This document shows positions 1 to 10,709 of a stretch of DNA of 64,000 bases, one piece after another. Below the pieces are notes generated by a model. The model was given only the letters and a program-made list of their open reading frames with translations. It made no database searches and was not told where the DNA came from. The DNA is from Lonicera japonica (Eukaryota > Streptophyta > Magnoliopsida > Dipsacales > Caprifoliaceae): the NCBI GenBank assembly GCA_021464415.1, contig CM038465.1, positions 18,507,839-18,571,838 of the forward strand, read 5' to 3'. How positions within the stretch are numbered: position 1 is the first letter of the stretch; the number at the start of each line of letters is the position of its first letter. The position numbers were made by a program, and so were the translations under genes.

Positions 1-932
1 ATATCATTTGTTTTCAACCTTAAACCACTATTTTTTTAAAATGTGATTTTATTCTTATTTTTGATTTCTTCTGATTAATTCTCTTTTTGGGATTTTATTA
101 AATTAATCTTTTTCAACCATTAAGTTTAACCACCATTAAGTAAAGAGAGTTAATGAATGATATTTTATATGACTATTGTCATACATGAAAAATCTAAAGG
201 TTAAAATGCATATTTCTCATCTAATCCAATAGTTAAAATTACACTTCACTTATTTTTATTTAAATATATATTCTAGAGACTCCACTTTTTTTTTCTCACT
301 TCATTACATCTCTTTACTTACACCTATCACCTATTCCCAACCCCACACTCTCCCCTTCCCCCTCCTTCCCCTTGCGTATAACTTTTAAAATTGTAAAATT
401 TTAATTAATATAATAATATGAGTATTTCCTAAAAATGATATATTTTATCTGAAACCCTTAATTTGAGATATATATATATATAAGTGAGACTTAATTTGTG
501 ACAAAAAAAAATAATACAAATGTAGATTGATTGGTGGTAAAATAAGTAATTAACATGTTTTCTATTGTGTGAAATATATTCAACACAAATGGTTACTAAC
601 CTTTTGTATTTCTTAATTGATATTTTTACTAAACAAATCAATAGTTGATTTGGATCGTGCTTATATGGCACTTTATCAAATTTTAGGTGTTATCATTTCG
701 AATTTAAGTGAATGACTTTCTTTTTCTTGGTGAATAAATACTATTCAAACTATATTTGTTATTTTAACAAATAATCTGAGATAACCAAGTTGAATACGAC
801 TGAATATGCAACAATTGTCAATAATTTTAAACTGATCATTATGGATTTTGTTGGAAAGTGATTGACAATGTAATATCATTTTGTTATTTGCGATAAGTGA
901 ATAAAATATATAAATCATACACAATTTTATGT
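1..932. other. AT-rich intergenic stretch, no gene seen
   Basis: Mostly A/T runs and short AT microsatellites. The open frames here are low in complexity and resemble no protein family I know. A pyrimidine-rich patch lies near 340-375. I see nothing to annotate as a gene. Confidence 0.6.
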
Positions 933-1233
933 TATGCTCGTGCCCGAGGGCACTCAAAACTTATTTAATTTTAATTAGTTTGTGTTTTTTTTTAAACTAT
1001 TTCTTTTTAATTTTTTAACTATTTTTTTTAAAACACAATTTACTAAAACACAAATAATTTTTGAGTTTATTACAATTTTAAGTTAGAAAAAAAAAGAGTG
1101 AAAATTGAGTTTCTACTACCAATGAATTATCATGCCATAGGTACAGCAGATAAAAATAAATCATTTTCGTTGTCCATAAATATAGATTTAAATTTTTTGT
1201 TATTTCGTGCCCTCGGGCACGGGCATACCCTAG
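933..1233 (+). mobile_element. Small Helitron-like non-autonomous element
   Basis: The right end has the layout of a Helitron 3' terminus: a GC-rich palindrome (GTGCCCTCGGGCAC, 1207-1220), a short spacer, then CTAG at 1230-1233 followed by T. The same palindrome occurs inverted at 940-953. Extended outwards, 933-953 and the reverse complement of 1207-1227 match at 20 of 21 bases, so the element is bounded by inverted palindromic ends. The interior is AT-rich and non-coding. Helitrons normally end in CTRRT, insert between A and T and make no target duplication, which fits the right end. The left end lacks a clear TC start, so the left boundary is inferred. Confidence 0.55.
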
Positions 1234-1817
1234 TATATATATATATATATTAAAGAATCGTTGGTGTTGTTGTTACCATAAATATATATATATATATATA
1301 TAAGTAAAGCTAAAGTTTTATTTATATATAAAGATTGGCCATGCGTATATTAATATAAATTAGCTTGCGTATTGGAATGGGTTTTACGTGTTATACCGGT
1401 ACGCGTAGACACATAAATTTTAAGGCCTAAGTTTTGAGTGAATGAATTAAGTTATATAGGTCAAGATATGGATATGGGTATATAATCCAATAAGCTTTGA
1501 CCTAACCAGATTAAATTCAAATATTGGTATAATTAAGTATATATATTAAAAGACAAATTAATTGAAACGACATGTCGCCAAAGTGACCTCTCTCGTGAAA
1601 ATTATTTTGTTTTAAAATATAAGTGGTTGTGTACTTGTAACTTATGTAAATTTTGACCGGCCCAAAGGAATGTTGACTTTTAACAGAATTACATGTACAC
1701 TTATGGTAATAAACACATGATAATTATTCAGTTTTTTTTGTGAACAATAAATCGGCCCAAAGGAAGATTTATTATTCGACATATCCTTATTATCAGTGTT
1801 TGATTACTATATTGCAG
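1234..1817. other. AT-rich intergenic stretch
   Basis: Contains AT-dinucleotide runs near 1234-1250 and 1281-1302 and no coding signal. A short phrase, CGGCCCAAAGGAA, occurs twice (near 1660 and 1754). It ends at an abrupt junction (CAG at 1815-1817) with the TNL relic. Confidence 0.5.
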
Positions 1818-2540
1818 GTGTTGGGGTGGAAATCACTATAAGAACTTGTACTAACCGTGAATACCGTCTCCCTGTAATTCCTGACATTATAGGGAAAACA
1901 AAAATATTAGCATGGAGCATGTGTGTCTGGTCAACAAGTCTTTTGTCGACTTGCACGATTTATGTGACCTGAACGATTGGTGTGAAATTGAGGTTTTGAT
2001 TAAAAATTCGAGCCCAAACGCTACTGTGTTGAAAAAATGGGGAATGGGTCTAATTCTTAAATCCCGAGGGGTATATATTGAATTGTATGATAAGGATGAT
2101 GACGATGTGGTGTGATGGTTCAACATATATATATATACAAGCAACAGATTCATGTCAGAATAATTATCATTTGATCTGATCAGCATAATAATTCTTCTTC
2201 TAGCTTCCTCCTTCGTGGAATTTATGATCACACATTTTAATTTTACTCCACTACATTTTTTTAGCTCTTCATTTATTGTCAAAAGTATATATATATATAT
2301 AAGTATAAGTTGAATTGCATATATAAGAGAAAATAAATAAAGAGAAAACAGATAATATGAGAGTTGTATTGATAATTGTGTGATTGCAAAGATTCCTAAA
2401 GTGGTATATATATATAGAATTCAAACTAAATCATAAGATAACAGCAAAAGAAGGAAAAGTAAAGGAAAGAAATAATTAAGGAAAAGTTCCATAAAAAAAA
2501 TACCTTATATATGGTATGTTGTGGCCAAGACAAACTAAAC
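1818..2540 (+). pseudogene. 3' relic of a second TNL gene (C-JID end plus 3' flank)
   Basis: This stretch is collinear with the last exon and downstream flank of the TNL gene (29756 to about 30505). It covers roughly the last 100 codons, the stop codon, the AT repeat after the stop, and about 400 bp of 3' flank. The shared frame reads as the tail of a post-LRR C-JID domain: a DWCE-type motif, SSPNA, KWG.GL, KSRGVYIE and an acidic DDDD tail ending VV-stop at 2113-2115. Relative to the intact gene a single base is lost near 1898-1908, breaking the frame. No TIR, NB-ARC or LRR sequence lies upstream. The left breakpoint falls in the middle of the parental exon 5. It is a dead fragment of a tandem or segmental duplication about 28 kb from the intact copy. 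Confidence 0.85.
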
Positions 2541-3524
2541 TCTTCAGCCTTCTTTTCTTGTTGAATGTTTAAACATTTTCTCTTCTTAAATATTTATTAT
2601 TCTTGGGTTTTCTTTTTAAATTTTGAACTTATGTTATTTTAAAGAAAATAACTCATTAGTTATATACATCGAACCAAGAGAAATACAACAAGTGTATTAA
2701 TCAATTCAATTTGGTTTTTATCGGTTTTATACATCAAAAACCCAACAACCTTACCAACCTACTTTGGTTATCTGATTTCTTAACCGAAACAAACTATAAA
2801 GCCTGGAAACCGCCTAGCTCAGAACGGTTCGTTTGGGTTTTTTGCACATCCCTAGCCAAGATGTACCCTTACTCATTATAATTTATCGTTAAAAAAATTG
2901 ATGAATAATTTCTAGGACAATGTTAGAGACATCATCGCATCACCATTCGAGATTTTTATTTAAGACTCGATATTGAAGAAGATTTTTAATACCATATCTT
3001 TTAACATGTTTACATAAATGTCCATGTTCTTGATAGATCCATTTCATATTTACATCGGAGATCGCACTTTATCACACGAAATCGATTTTATACTCTTATA
3101 ATTATTGTGCTTTGAATGTGCAGTTCTCCAGAACTCAAGGAATGGAACAAATTGTGAACTAGAGATGGGGAAGACAAAGGAGCAATGGATTACATAACAC
3201 GTTTAAGTATCAGTCTCCTTCTCTTCCGTATCCTTCTCTTTAAACTACCTGAATTTATCCACCACTTGTATAATAATAATGGATAAAAACTCTACTACAT
3301 ATTGTGTACTTGAACTATATATTTTCTGCTTGGGTTAGAGATTTATTTTGACATCTGGAAGTTGTATATTTCTATGTGCACACCATTTATGTAATTGATT
3401 GATTTATATTGAAGTCTGAGGTCAAACAACTAATTAAGAGCTCAATTAATATTGAATGAGTTGTATGTTTTAGCTTCACTCTGAAATTTTTATTTTGTAT
3501 ATGTGTGTGAGTACCATTAATTTA
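2541..3524. other. Insertion interrupting the duplicated TNL 3' flank
   Basis: The intact TNL flank (30505-30585) has only about 80 bp where this copy has about 980 bp, so foreign DNA probably inserted here. Around 2843-2854 it contains TGCACATCCCTA, preceded by a GGTTCG/GGTTT-rich stretch. This resembles the right terminus of hAT-type elements such as the one ending at 12020. No matching left end was found. The remainder is AT-rich and non-coding. Confidence 0.4.
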
Positions 3525-3575
3525 CTTTTTTGGCGTTTGTCTAGCATGATTTTTTTGCACCATATTTATTTATAG
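3525..3575 (+). repeat. Resumed homology to the TNL 3' flank
   Basis: The TTTGTCTAGCATGATTTT-type block and the following CCATATTTAT phrase match 30585-30632 downstream of the intact TNL gene. The duplicated segment therefore once continued past the insertion at 2541-3524. Confidence 0.6.
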
Positions 3576-3650
3576 AGAAAATTAAAAAATTAATTTGCTC
3601 CGCCAATCACAAGTAGACATGTGGTCATCCACACCAGTGGCTTAGTCCGT

Positions 3651-4438
3651 TGTAATAAAGGGAGCCCGAGAGCTCTGTTTATTTTCCAGTTAGAGGTCAG
3701 AGCTCCAAAGAATATGAGTAATCAACATAAGGGTTATTTTTCGTATATCGGACTACGGAGCTTGAATGCCAGAGCTCTTTTCAATAAGCTTTAGAGCTCT
3801 ATGACCAACCACTGTGTCAAAGAAAGTACAGACGGCATAGGCGACTGCTACTAACTCCACCAATGCTGTAGAGCCTCCCTTAACTTCATTAAATGCACAA
3901 CAACTACATTTAATGTATCGGAATCCATGGAGAAGCAATGGCGAAGTTGGCGGTGATCATGGATGGCCCTAGATCTGCTCTGGGAGCCCTCCACACGTTT
4001 TTCCTAGATTATATATATATATATGGCAAGCATTTACTTAAATTAACAACCAAACAACAACCAAGAAATAACCACAGAACCACAGTATTCAAGAGAGACA
4101 GAGAGATCGAAATAGAGCTCTAAAGCCCACGACAGAGCTCCTGATATAAGGAATTCAAACTCTGGGTGTCTTAGAACTTCTCCTACTATAATCTTGGAAG
4201 GGTCGAATAGCTAGAGAACTATCATTGGCTTATAAATTGAACCTTCTCATTATAATACAAAGCACACCGAGCTCCTAGCTCTATTCACAAAAAGAGGACT
4301 AACCCATATCTTCATATATGGTGAACCTCCTCTATACATTATTGTCATGTTCTGATCTATTCAGCATTATTATATTCATTATTCTTCAATCAATTGATTG
4401 TTTGGTCGGAAGTAGACTAGCTCTAGATTTTCGCATCA
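3651..4438 (+). mobile_element. Putative 5' LTR of a Gypsy element
   Basis: It starts TGTAATAAAG and ends TTTTCGCATCA. A primer-binding-like site follows within a few bases and a Gypsy gag remnant begins downstream. GAGCTC occurs many times. The right end is well placed by the PBS; the left end is a guess from the TG start. No partner LTR was seen in the window, so the element is truncated on its right. Confidence 0.5.
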
Positions 4439-4442
4439 AGAG

Positions 4443-4460
4443 TTTGGCGACGTTTGTGGG
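4443..4460 (+). other. Primer-binding site of the Gypsy element
   Basis: TTTGGCGACGTTTGTGGG lies just inside the putative LTR. It is one base away from the TTTGGCGCCG-type PBS seen in many plant Gypsy elements, and it orients the element on the plus strand. Confidence 0.55.
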
Positions 4461-4499
4461 AACGACAGTCTCTCAAAGTCATATCCCAAAAAGCAAAAC

Positions 4500-6340
4500 A
4501 TGTCAAAGGTTCATTATGTTTTCTTCAAGATAAACCTAGCATGACCCCTTGGTAGCAGTACTGGCACGACAGGCTGCGCTCTAAGTCCAGATTGACAGGA
4601 TGGTAGCTCAAAGAGAGACTCCCTAGTCCAGCATAAAAGATAGGTTAGCGGCCTTTGCATCCTCATCGACCCTTCTAGCTCCTGCACGAGTCCCAACTGT
4701 ACACAAGCTAGGAAGCCTCAGCAGGGGGTCTAGGGGGAGTTATAGTAGGACCGGTGAGTTTGAAACTGACCAATCTGGTACTAGGCGTAAGGCCTCCTAC
4801 TAAGAAACATCTGTCAGACCTCCTCCACCTCCCAGAAGGAACCCACAAGTAAATGTGGTTCGTGACGGACGCTCGGAAGGAGCTACTCGACACCAAAGAG
4901 GGAACAAAGGAGGATGACCTCCCCTCCCCCTAGTCCAGGAAGCAACTGCTAGACCTTGAGGATCTGTATTTGACAGGAAATCCAACAAAGGGTCTGTTGA
5001 AGAGGTGGAGAAAAGATTCAGGTCGGAGATAAGAACTCAGTTGGCCAAAATGCTTAAAACATTGGGCCACTCTGAAGGGAGCTCGGCTGCAGCTATGGTG
5101 AGGGACTCTGAGTCCCTCTTTGCGGAACACATTCAAACCTGCCAGGTCCCGGAGAGATTCAAGCTCCCGACGTCTTGGAATCATATGATGGTATGACGGA
5201 TCCTATGGACCACTGACAATAATATGGAAACATGACTAGGCTCCAGAATGTCCCAGATGGCATTATATGCAGAGCATTCGTCGCCACTTTAATAGGAGTA
5301 GCTCGAATATGGTGCAATAGCCCACCTCCTGGATCAATTCAGATATCAGAAAAGCTTGGAACCGGATTTATAGTTCATTTCCTTGGAATATGGAAGCAGT
5401 TCAAGCCCTCCATTTACCATTTCACCATCAAACAGAGGTTGAATGAAAGCTTGAAGGACTATGTCTGCTGTTCAACCAAGAGAGCCTTACAGTTACCAAC
5501 CTCAATGAAGGGGTTGTAGTGGCTAGCTTCATTAATAGGGTGAACTCCCCTTACTGTTTAATGAGTCTGGCCAGAATGGCCCCAGAAACTATGTATGAAC
5601 TCTTAGATGAGGTCAACAAGGAAATCGGAGTGGAAGAGACCCTCTAAGGGTGTCAAGTCTATCAACTCTCTTGCCCTCCTCTAAGCGCCAAGGAAGGCAT
5701 AGTTCACCTCACGGCCAAGAGAAAGGGATAATTAAAGAAGGGTAAAAACGAGACAAGCAAGTCTGAACTAAATGAAGGCAAAGCCCGGCAGCAGTTCACT
5801 CCACTAACAACCCTATTAGGAGAGGTCTATTCCCAATTGGATCTAGGGCAGATCCCTGAGCCAAGAGAAATGAATACCTAGGAGAAGAAGAGAGATACCA
5901 CAAAGTACTGTCGATATCATAAGGACCATGGCCATGAAACAGACGACTGCGGGAAGCTGAAGGAGGAGATCAAGAAGCTCATCCAAAGAGGCCAGCTCTG
6001 AAAATATTAAGACAATAAAAAGGAAAGCCCACATAAAGTAGAAAGAAAAGAGCATGCTAACAAGATTTTCATGATCGAAGGAGGTTCCTCCTTCTCTGAA
6101 AATAGCAATAGGTCCAGAAAGGCTCACATTAGGCTGCCCAATTCCTCTAGCTCAAAGGTAGAGTTTTTCAGCTTCAGGCCTTCAAAAATGGTGAAGTATG
6201 AGGTCACGGAGATCACCTTCATTGATGAAGACATGAATAGGGTAAAGTACCCCCGAGATGATCCCCTTGTTGTGACAACTTGGTGGGCAATCACAATGTC
6301 CACTGCATCCTCATAAACACGGGAGTAACCTCCAATGTCG
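4500..6340 (+). pseudogene. Gypsy retrotransposon gag / protease remnant
   Basis: The plus-strand frames read as a decayed Gag polyprotein interrupted by stops and frameshifts. In order: a charged N-terminal part; a linker with FKLPT about 5158-5172; a retrotransposon-gag region (5232-5640) with CRAF..TL.G.AR.W and IKQ..NESL..YV; a single zinc-knuckle-like [14 protein letters not shown] near 5910-5950; and a protease start near 6280-6345, where the expected D-T/S-G active site reads ILINTG. Protease, RT and integrase beyond this are missing. The sequence ends at a GAAA microsatellite near 6350. Domain order and PBS place it in the Ty3/Gypsy superfamily. It cannot be functional. Confidence 0.75.
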
Positions 6341-6660
6341 TGTAGACAAGAAAGAAAGAAAGAAAGAAATGATGGAATAAATTTGTTATTCTCACTAAAA
6401 TTTTCAACGTCTCTCAGACTACGTAGATATGTTCCCCAAGGAAGATATTACTTTACCTTATACATATTTATGTAAACTCTTCATCCTATGTAAGATTTCT
6501 TAAACGAGTTTTGTTTTCGATAATTGATTAGGTAAAAATTCGTGCATCCTTAAAAACTTGTGGAAGCCAAACTAGACTCCTAATTTTGTATGGAATGAGC
6601 ATGAAGTGGTGTTGGAAACTTATTTATCTACTGTCACAATAAATTTTCTGAATTTGTTCT
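6341..6660. other. AT-rich spacer with GAAA microsatellite
   Basis: A short AAGAAAGAAAGAAAGAAA tract marks the edge of the Gypsy remnant. The rest up to the solo LTR shows no coding signal. Confidence 0.5.
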
Positions 6661-7635
6661 TGTGAGAACCCGCGTTCTCGACGCCCGGGGGTCCTCGTGG
6701 GCGGCGATTCCGTTTGTTGATTTGAAAATCGATTTTGAAAAGAATAAGAGTCGTCAGTTTGTTTTACTAAACAAACAAAAAGGTTTGTGTAAAATAGACG
6801 TATTTATGGACTAAATATCCTCTTTTACACAATATATGCGAAACCAGTTGATTCAAAGGTTCGGGGATTAAGTTACGAATCGGGAAGGTGTTAGGCACCC
6901 AATTCGCCCTTTCGGTCTCTTGAGTAGGATATGCGTGTGTTATAATTCAGTTCTTGCATGCTATTGCTATTACTTTTCAGCTTTTCGTGCTTGCCTTAGA
7001 AATCGGGATTTTGGGGTTGGGATGAAAACGATGTGTTTCCTAATTCACCCATGATTTGAAAATAAGTGTGTGTGTGTGATTTGACAAAGAGAGTTTGATA
7101 ATAATAGATGCAATGAAACAAGTGATTTTGTAAAGCATTGGGCTTTTTTGGAAACTGATTCAATGTGGAATCTAATATTCGATATTATATGAGGCGAGTT
7201 GACCGATCGTATACCAAAGTCTATTGATTAAACCGGTATAGATGGCAATAATGCTTTCATAATCGAGTATTTATCACATACACACCGTAATCTATGAGTT
7301 AGATTGGATATGTAGCGATTATCGATTCCTTCGTATAACGATACCGCTAATCCGGACTTTTGAAAAAGTAAAAAAGTAATAATACTATTTTGGAATTGGA
7401 TTAGGGTTTATTATACGCCTTTAGTTTTGAAAACAATTTGAAAAAGAGGTTTTGAAAAGCTATTAAGTAATAAAAAATATGCAAACAAGAGTATGAATTA
7501 TAAAATCGACGAATAAATAAAAGAAGAGAGAGAAAATTATACCTGAGCCTCCTTGGATGGAGAGAATAAGGATCTCTTAGTGTGTACCACGAAATCTCCT
7601 TGATTGTTGATGAAAATAATGAATGGAGGGGGGGT

Positions 7636-7645
7636 CTATTTATAG
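7636..7645 (-). promoter_or_regulatory. TATA-like box in the solo LTR
   Basis: The minus strand reads CTATAAATAG, and a purine/pyrimidine-rich stretch lies next to it. It is the best TATA candidate in the LTR. The 91-bp modules lie upstream of it on that strand. Confidence 0.4.
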
Positions 7646-7719
7646 TTGAAGAAAATACTTGGAGAGCAAGAAAAGAGATTGCCATTAGGACTCTTGGAAA
7701 TTATCGAGAAACCTTCCCA

Positions 7720-8178
7720 CCGTTGGATCATCCTGATTTTTGGATATGTGTTGGTAATAGAACTCTTCTAGATTGTGTAAAAATTTCAGGTCTATCGGAT
7801 TTCGGGAAGGTTCCCTTTCGTTCTGATTGGTACGAAGAATTTGTGTCCGCGTAGGAAAGGTACTTGTTGTAGACAAGGTCCCTTGTTTGCACGATAAGTC
7901 ATGTTTTAACCGTTGGATAATGCTGAATTTTGGATATGTATTTCCAATATAAGTCTTTTACATCATGTAAAAATTTGAGGACGATCGGAGTTCGGGAAGG
8001 ACTCGGTCTCCTTGGATTGGTACAAAGCGTTTGTTCCTGCATAGGAAACGTACTTGCGTACAACAACCTCGACAACTGAACTTCCAACCGTTGGATTATC
8101 CTGAGTTTTTGATATGTTTTCCCTACAAATGTTTTATAACTTGTGTCCAAATTTTAGGTCGATCAGATTTCGGGAAGG
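7720..8178. repeat. Three tandem copies of a 91-bp module
   Basis: Copies lie at 7720-7810, 7910-8000 and 8088-8178. Each begins CCGTTGGAT and ends TTCGGGAAGG, and each is exactly 91 bp, with spacers of 99 and 87 bp. The conserved parts are the first 9-20 bases, a central AAATTT, and the last 20 bases with a GATCGGA-like core. The spacers also share similarity, so the repeat period is about 180-190 bp. Confidence 0.75.
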
Positions 8179-8709
8179 CCACTATTTATTTTAATTTGCT
8201 ACGAAGGACATTTCAACTGGAATTGCACGGTAGACAAATTGATTCTTGAGGATCCCATCTCCAACAAAGCTGAAATTTTAATATGCTCTTCCCCACAATA
8301 AGGCCTATCCACTTACAAAACTTCAAACCATTTTAACTTCGAGAAGACCTCCATTTGACCACCCGAAATAAACTCGCGATTTTCTGAATTTTCGGAGATC
8401 CGACCCTCGAATTTAGCTGATTTTCGAGTATGTTACTCCTTTTGATAATTTCCAACAACTCTCAAAGTTTGAGGATGATCCAAAATGCGTGACTCTCCTT
8501 TCACAAGTTTTCAGGAGTTTTGACGGTTTTCGATTCCGACAATTTTCGATAATTCTGTGACTCCTCATCCGGGGTCCTTTTGGCTTTCTTCTTTGACCTG
8601 TATCACATGAACAAACTACATGTGCATTTAGGAATGCTCGTGCGTGCATGCATGTTTATTTCTTTGAAAATTAGGATTCTTGCGGGGGTCGCAAAATGAG
8701 GTGTTCACA

Positions 8710-9318
8710 GTTCCTAACGACCATTTGCTTATACTACTCCAAAAGAATTTTATGACGTATAGATGGTGGTTCACACGGATATTGGATTTCCTGGGAATTT
8801 GAAAAAAAAATTAGAGATTTCATTCTTCAATGGCTTAATTACCACTGGATTATTATTATAATTGTAATGTGCTCGCCTATTTATAAATGAAAAATATTAT
8901 CTTTCACTTGGTTCGCACTTTAATGACTACATTGGTGCTAGAATTCTATTTCTTGAATTATCCTTCAAATGTATGTATAGTCTAACGTTTTTTGTTATTG
9001 AATTCTTGGAATTGTGTGGTGCATATATTCATTGTGAAAACATATGTATTGTAACATATGTACAGACCTTGAGCTCATTACTATTGTTGAACTTGCCGAG
9101 TTCACCACCAGCGAGCTGACTGTAGCCGACCTTGCCAACTAAATTCACAAACATTGATCTCCCAACAATGCTGTTGTGTGATACGAATAATGAATTATCA
9201 CATTCGAACACATATGAATCTAAATTTCATATGCTTTCCTTTGAACCTCCTAGAAAGCAATTTCCTAATTAAGCCAATAAAGGAGCACAAAAACTGAAAT
9301 ATGAACCTAATCTCACTG
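8710..9318. other. Intergenic stretch, no gene seen
   Basis: AT-rich, without a coding signal or a recognisable repeat end. It lies between the solo LTR and the CACTA-like element. Confidence 0.5.
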
Positions 9319-10228
9319 TACTACAAGAATTTGACGCTTTTATGACTTTTTCTAACATTCATGAAAATATAATTATGACTTTTTTTGAGAAATAAAAAAT
9401 TACCATAAGTTTGGGATCGATTCCTAAATAATGTGTATTCCCCCAAAAAAATATTTATAAATAAAGTTTTAATCTATTTTAATTGTAACAAAAGAAAAAG
9501 AAAAAGTGTACTTGCGCAACACAGGACTCCACACTGATAGGAAACTTCTTTCACCAACTCACTCTACATGCACTACCCTAGAAGTCATAATTATTGTTTT
9601 CAATCTGGCTTATTTGAACGATATGTTGGATTCCTTTTTTCCCTTCCCTTCTCTAAAAATGAAATTTTTTTTTAACCCAAATCTTGTTGTTTTTTCACTA
9701 GAAAATAATTATTTTAATGACCAATTTTTTTTATTAAAATTGAGATAATGGCAAAATCCAATTGCTTTGTGAAAAGAAGAAGAAGAAGAGAGAATGGCTT
9801 TATTTAAAAAAAAAAAACTAAAAATAAGTAATGAAATAAACTAATTTAATTTTTTTCAATTTCTTTGTTAAAATTGACATTAAGTTAATTTTAAATTATT
9901 TTAAAACACCTAGTTATGCCATTTTTCTCAAAGTAGACTTAAAGTTAAAAAATAAATAAAAATATGATGGTTAATTCAGAAGCGTCATGAAAATAAATAA
10001 TAGTGAAATTATTTCAATTTCGGTGTCCTTTTTTTACTTTCCAAAATAGGCATAGTGTTAGAAGAACAAATATGATGCTTAGTTTGAAAGCATCATGACA
10101 AATAATCCAACATGACTATTTTTTTTTCTTTTCATAAAATCAAATTATCACATTTTATGACCTTTTCGTCAAAACTGACATTAAGTTAATTTGAAAAATA
10201 TTCAGAATAAGGTAAAATTCCTGTAGTG
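9319..10228. mobile_element. CACTA-like non-autonomous DNA transposon
   Basis: The left end reads TACTACAAGAATTTGAC. The reverse complement of the right end reads CACTACAGGAATTTTAC, matching 14 of 17 bases and resembling the CACTACAAGAA terminus of plant CACTA elements. The interior is AT-rich, with repeated motifs such as CATCATGA and TTGACATTAAGTTAATTT, and encodes nothing. The expected 3-bp target duplication is not visible (CTG on the left, ATA on the right), so the left base change and the boundaries may reflect decay. Confidence 0.5.
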
Positions 10229-10231
10229 ATA

Positions 10232-10708
10232 GTAAGGCCAAATACCCCATAGGTAACTATGCGTCTCATGATATGTTGTCTAAATCAAATAATTCTTTTG
10301 TGAATCAATTATCCTCTTTATCTATTTATAACAGCGTGCAGGAAGCCTTGGCTGATCTAGAATGAAAGGAAACATACAATGGAAGAGGTGATGAACTCCT
10401 TAAAGAATAATGCTACATGGGAAATAATTTAATTGCCGAGAGGAAACAAACAAGTCTGTTTCAGATGGGTGTACACTATGAAGTATAAGGCATCTAGAAC
10501 TATCGAAAGATTAAAGCAAGACTAATAGCAAAAGCTTACACTTAGACCCATGGTGTTGACTATTTGGACATGTTTGCACTAGTGGCAAAAATTAATATTG
10601 TTTGAGTTTTACCATCTCTAGTGGCAAAGCTTGATTGGCCACTAAAATAGTTTGTATTAAATAATGTACTCTTGCATAGTAATCTGGAAGAAGAGATATA
10701 TATATATA
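10232..10708 (+). pseudogene. Copia pol remnant, 5' part (before the hAT insertion)
   Basis: In mixed frames this reads as the linker and start of a Ty1/Copia reverse transcriptase: PIGNY, then SHDMLS, QLSSLSI, QEALADLE, ATWEI, RWVYTMKYKA, IERLKAR, HGVDYLDMFALVAKIN and finally NLEEEIY at 10681-10701. There are stops and small indels throughout. The frame stops exactly where the hAT-like element begins and resumes after it. Confidence 0.8.
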
Positions 10709-10709
10709 T

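Larger units (their letters stand above)
6661..8709 (-). mobile_element. Solo LTR, 2,049 bp
   Basis: It begins TGTGAGAACC and ends GGTGTTCACA, so the ends are inverted (TGTGA/TCACA) as in LTRs. The flanking five bases are GTTCT on the left (6656-6660) and GTTCC on the right (8710-8714), a target duplication with one mismatch. No internal retrotransposon sequence or second LTR adjoins, so this is a solo LTR left by LTR-LTR recombination. A TATA-like CTATAAATAG on the minus strand at 7645-7636 suggests that the parent element read leftwards. GTTAGGCACCCAATTCGCCC-type sequence near 6890-6910 is common in plant LTRs. The superfamily cannot be fixed without internal sequence; Gypsy is my guess. 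Confidence 0.8.

Noticed and set aside
429..957. Two minus-strand open frames of 70-80 codons
   Set aside because: They are low-complexity translations of A/T DNA with no motif, no conserved neighbour and no start context worth noting.
7720..8178. Possible CRISPR-like array (regular repeats with spacers)
   Set aside because: This is plant nuclear DNA, the repeats are 91 bp and diverged, and the spacers are similar to each other.
7582..8249. Open frames of 63-90 codons within the solo LTR, on both strands
   Set aside because: They overlap the tandem 91-bp modules and arise from their repeat; no protein family is recognisable.
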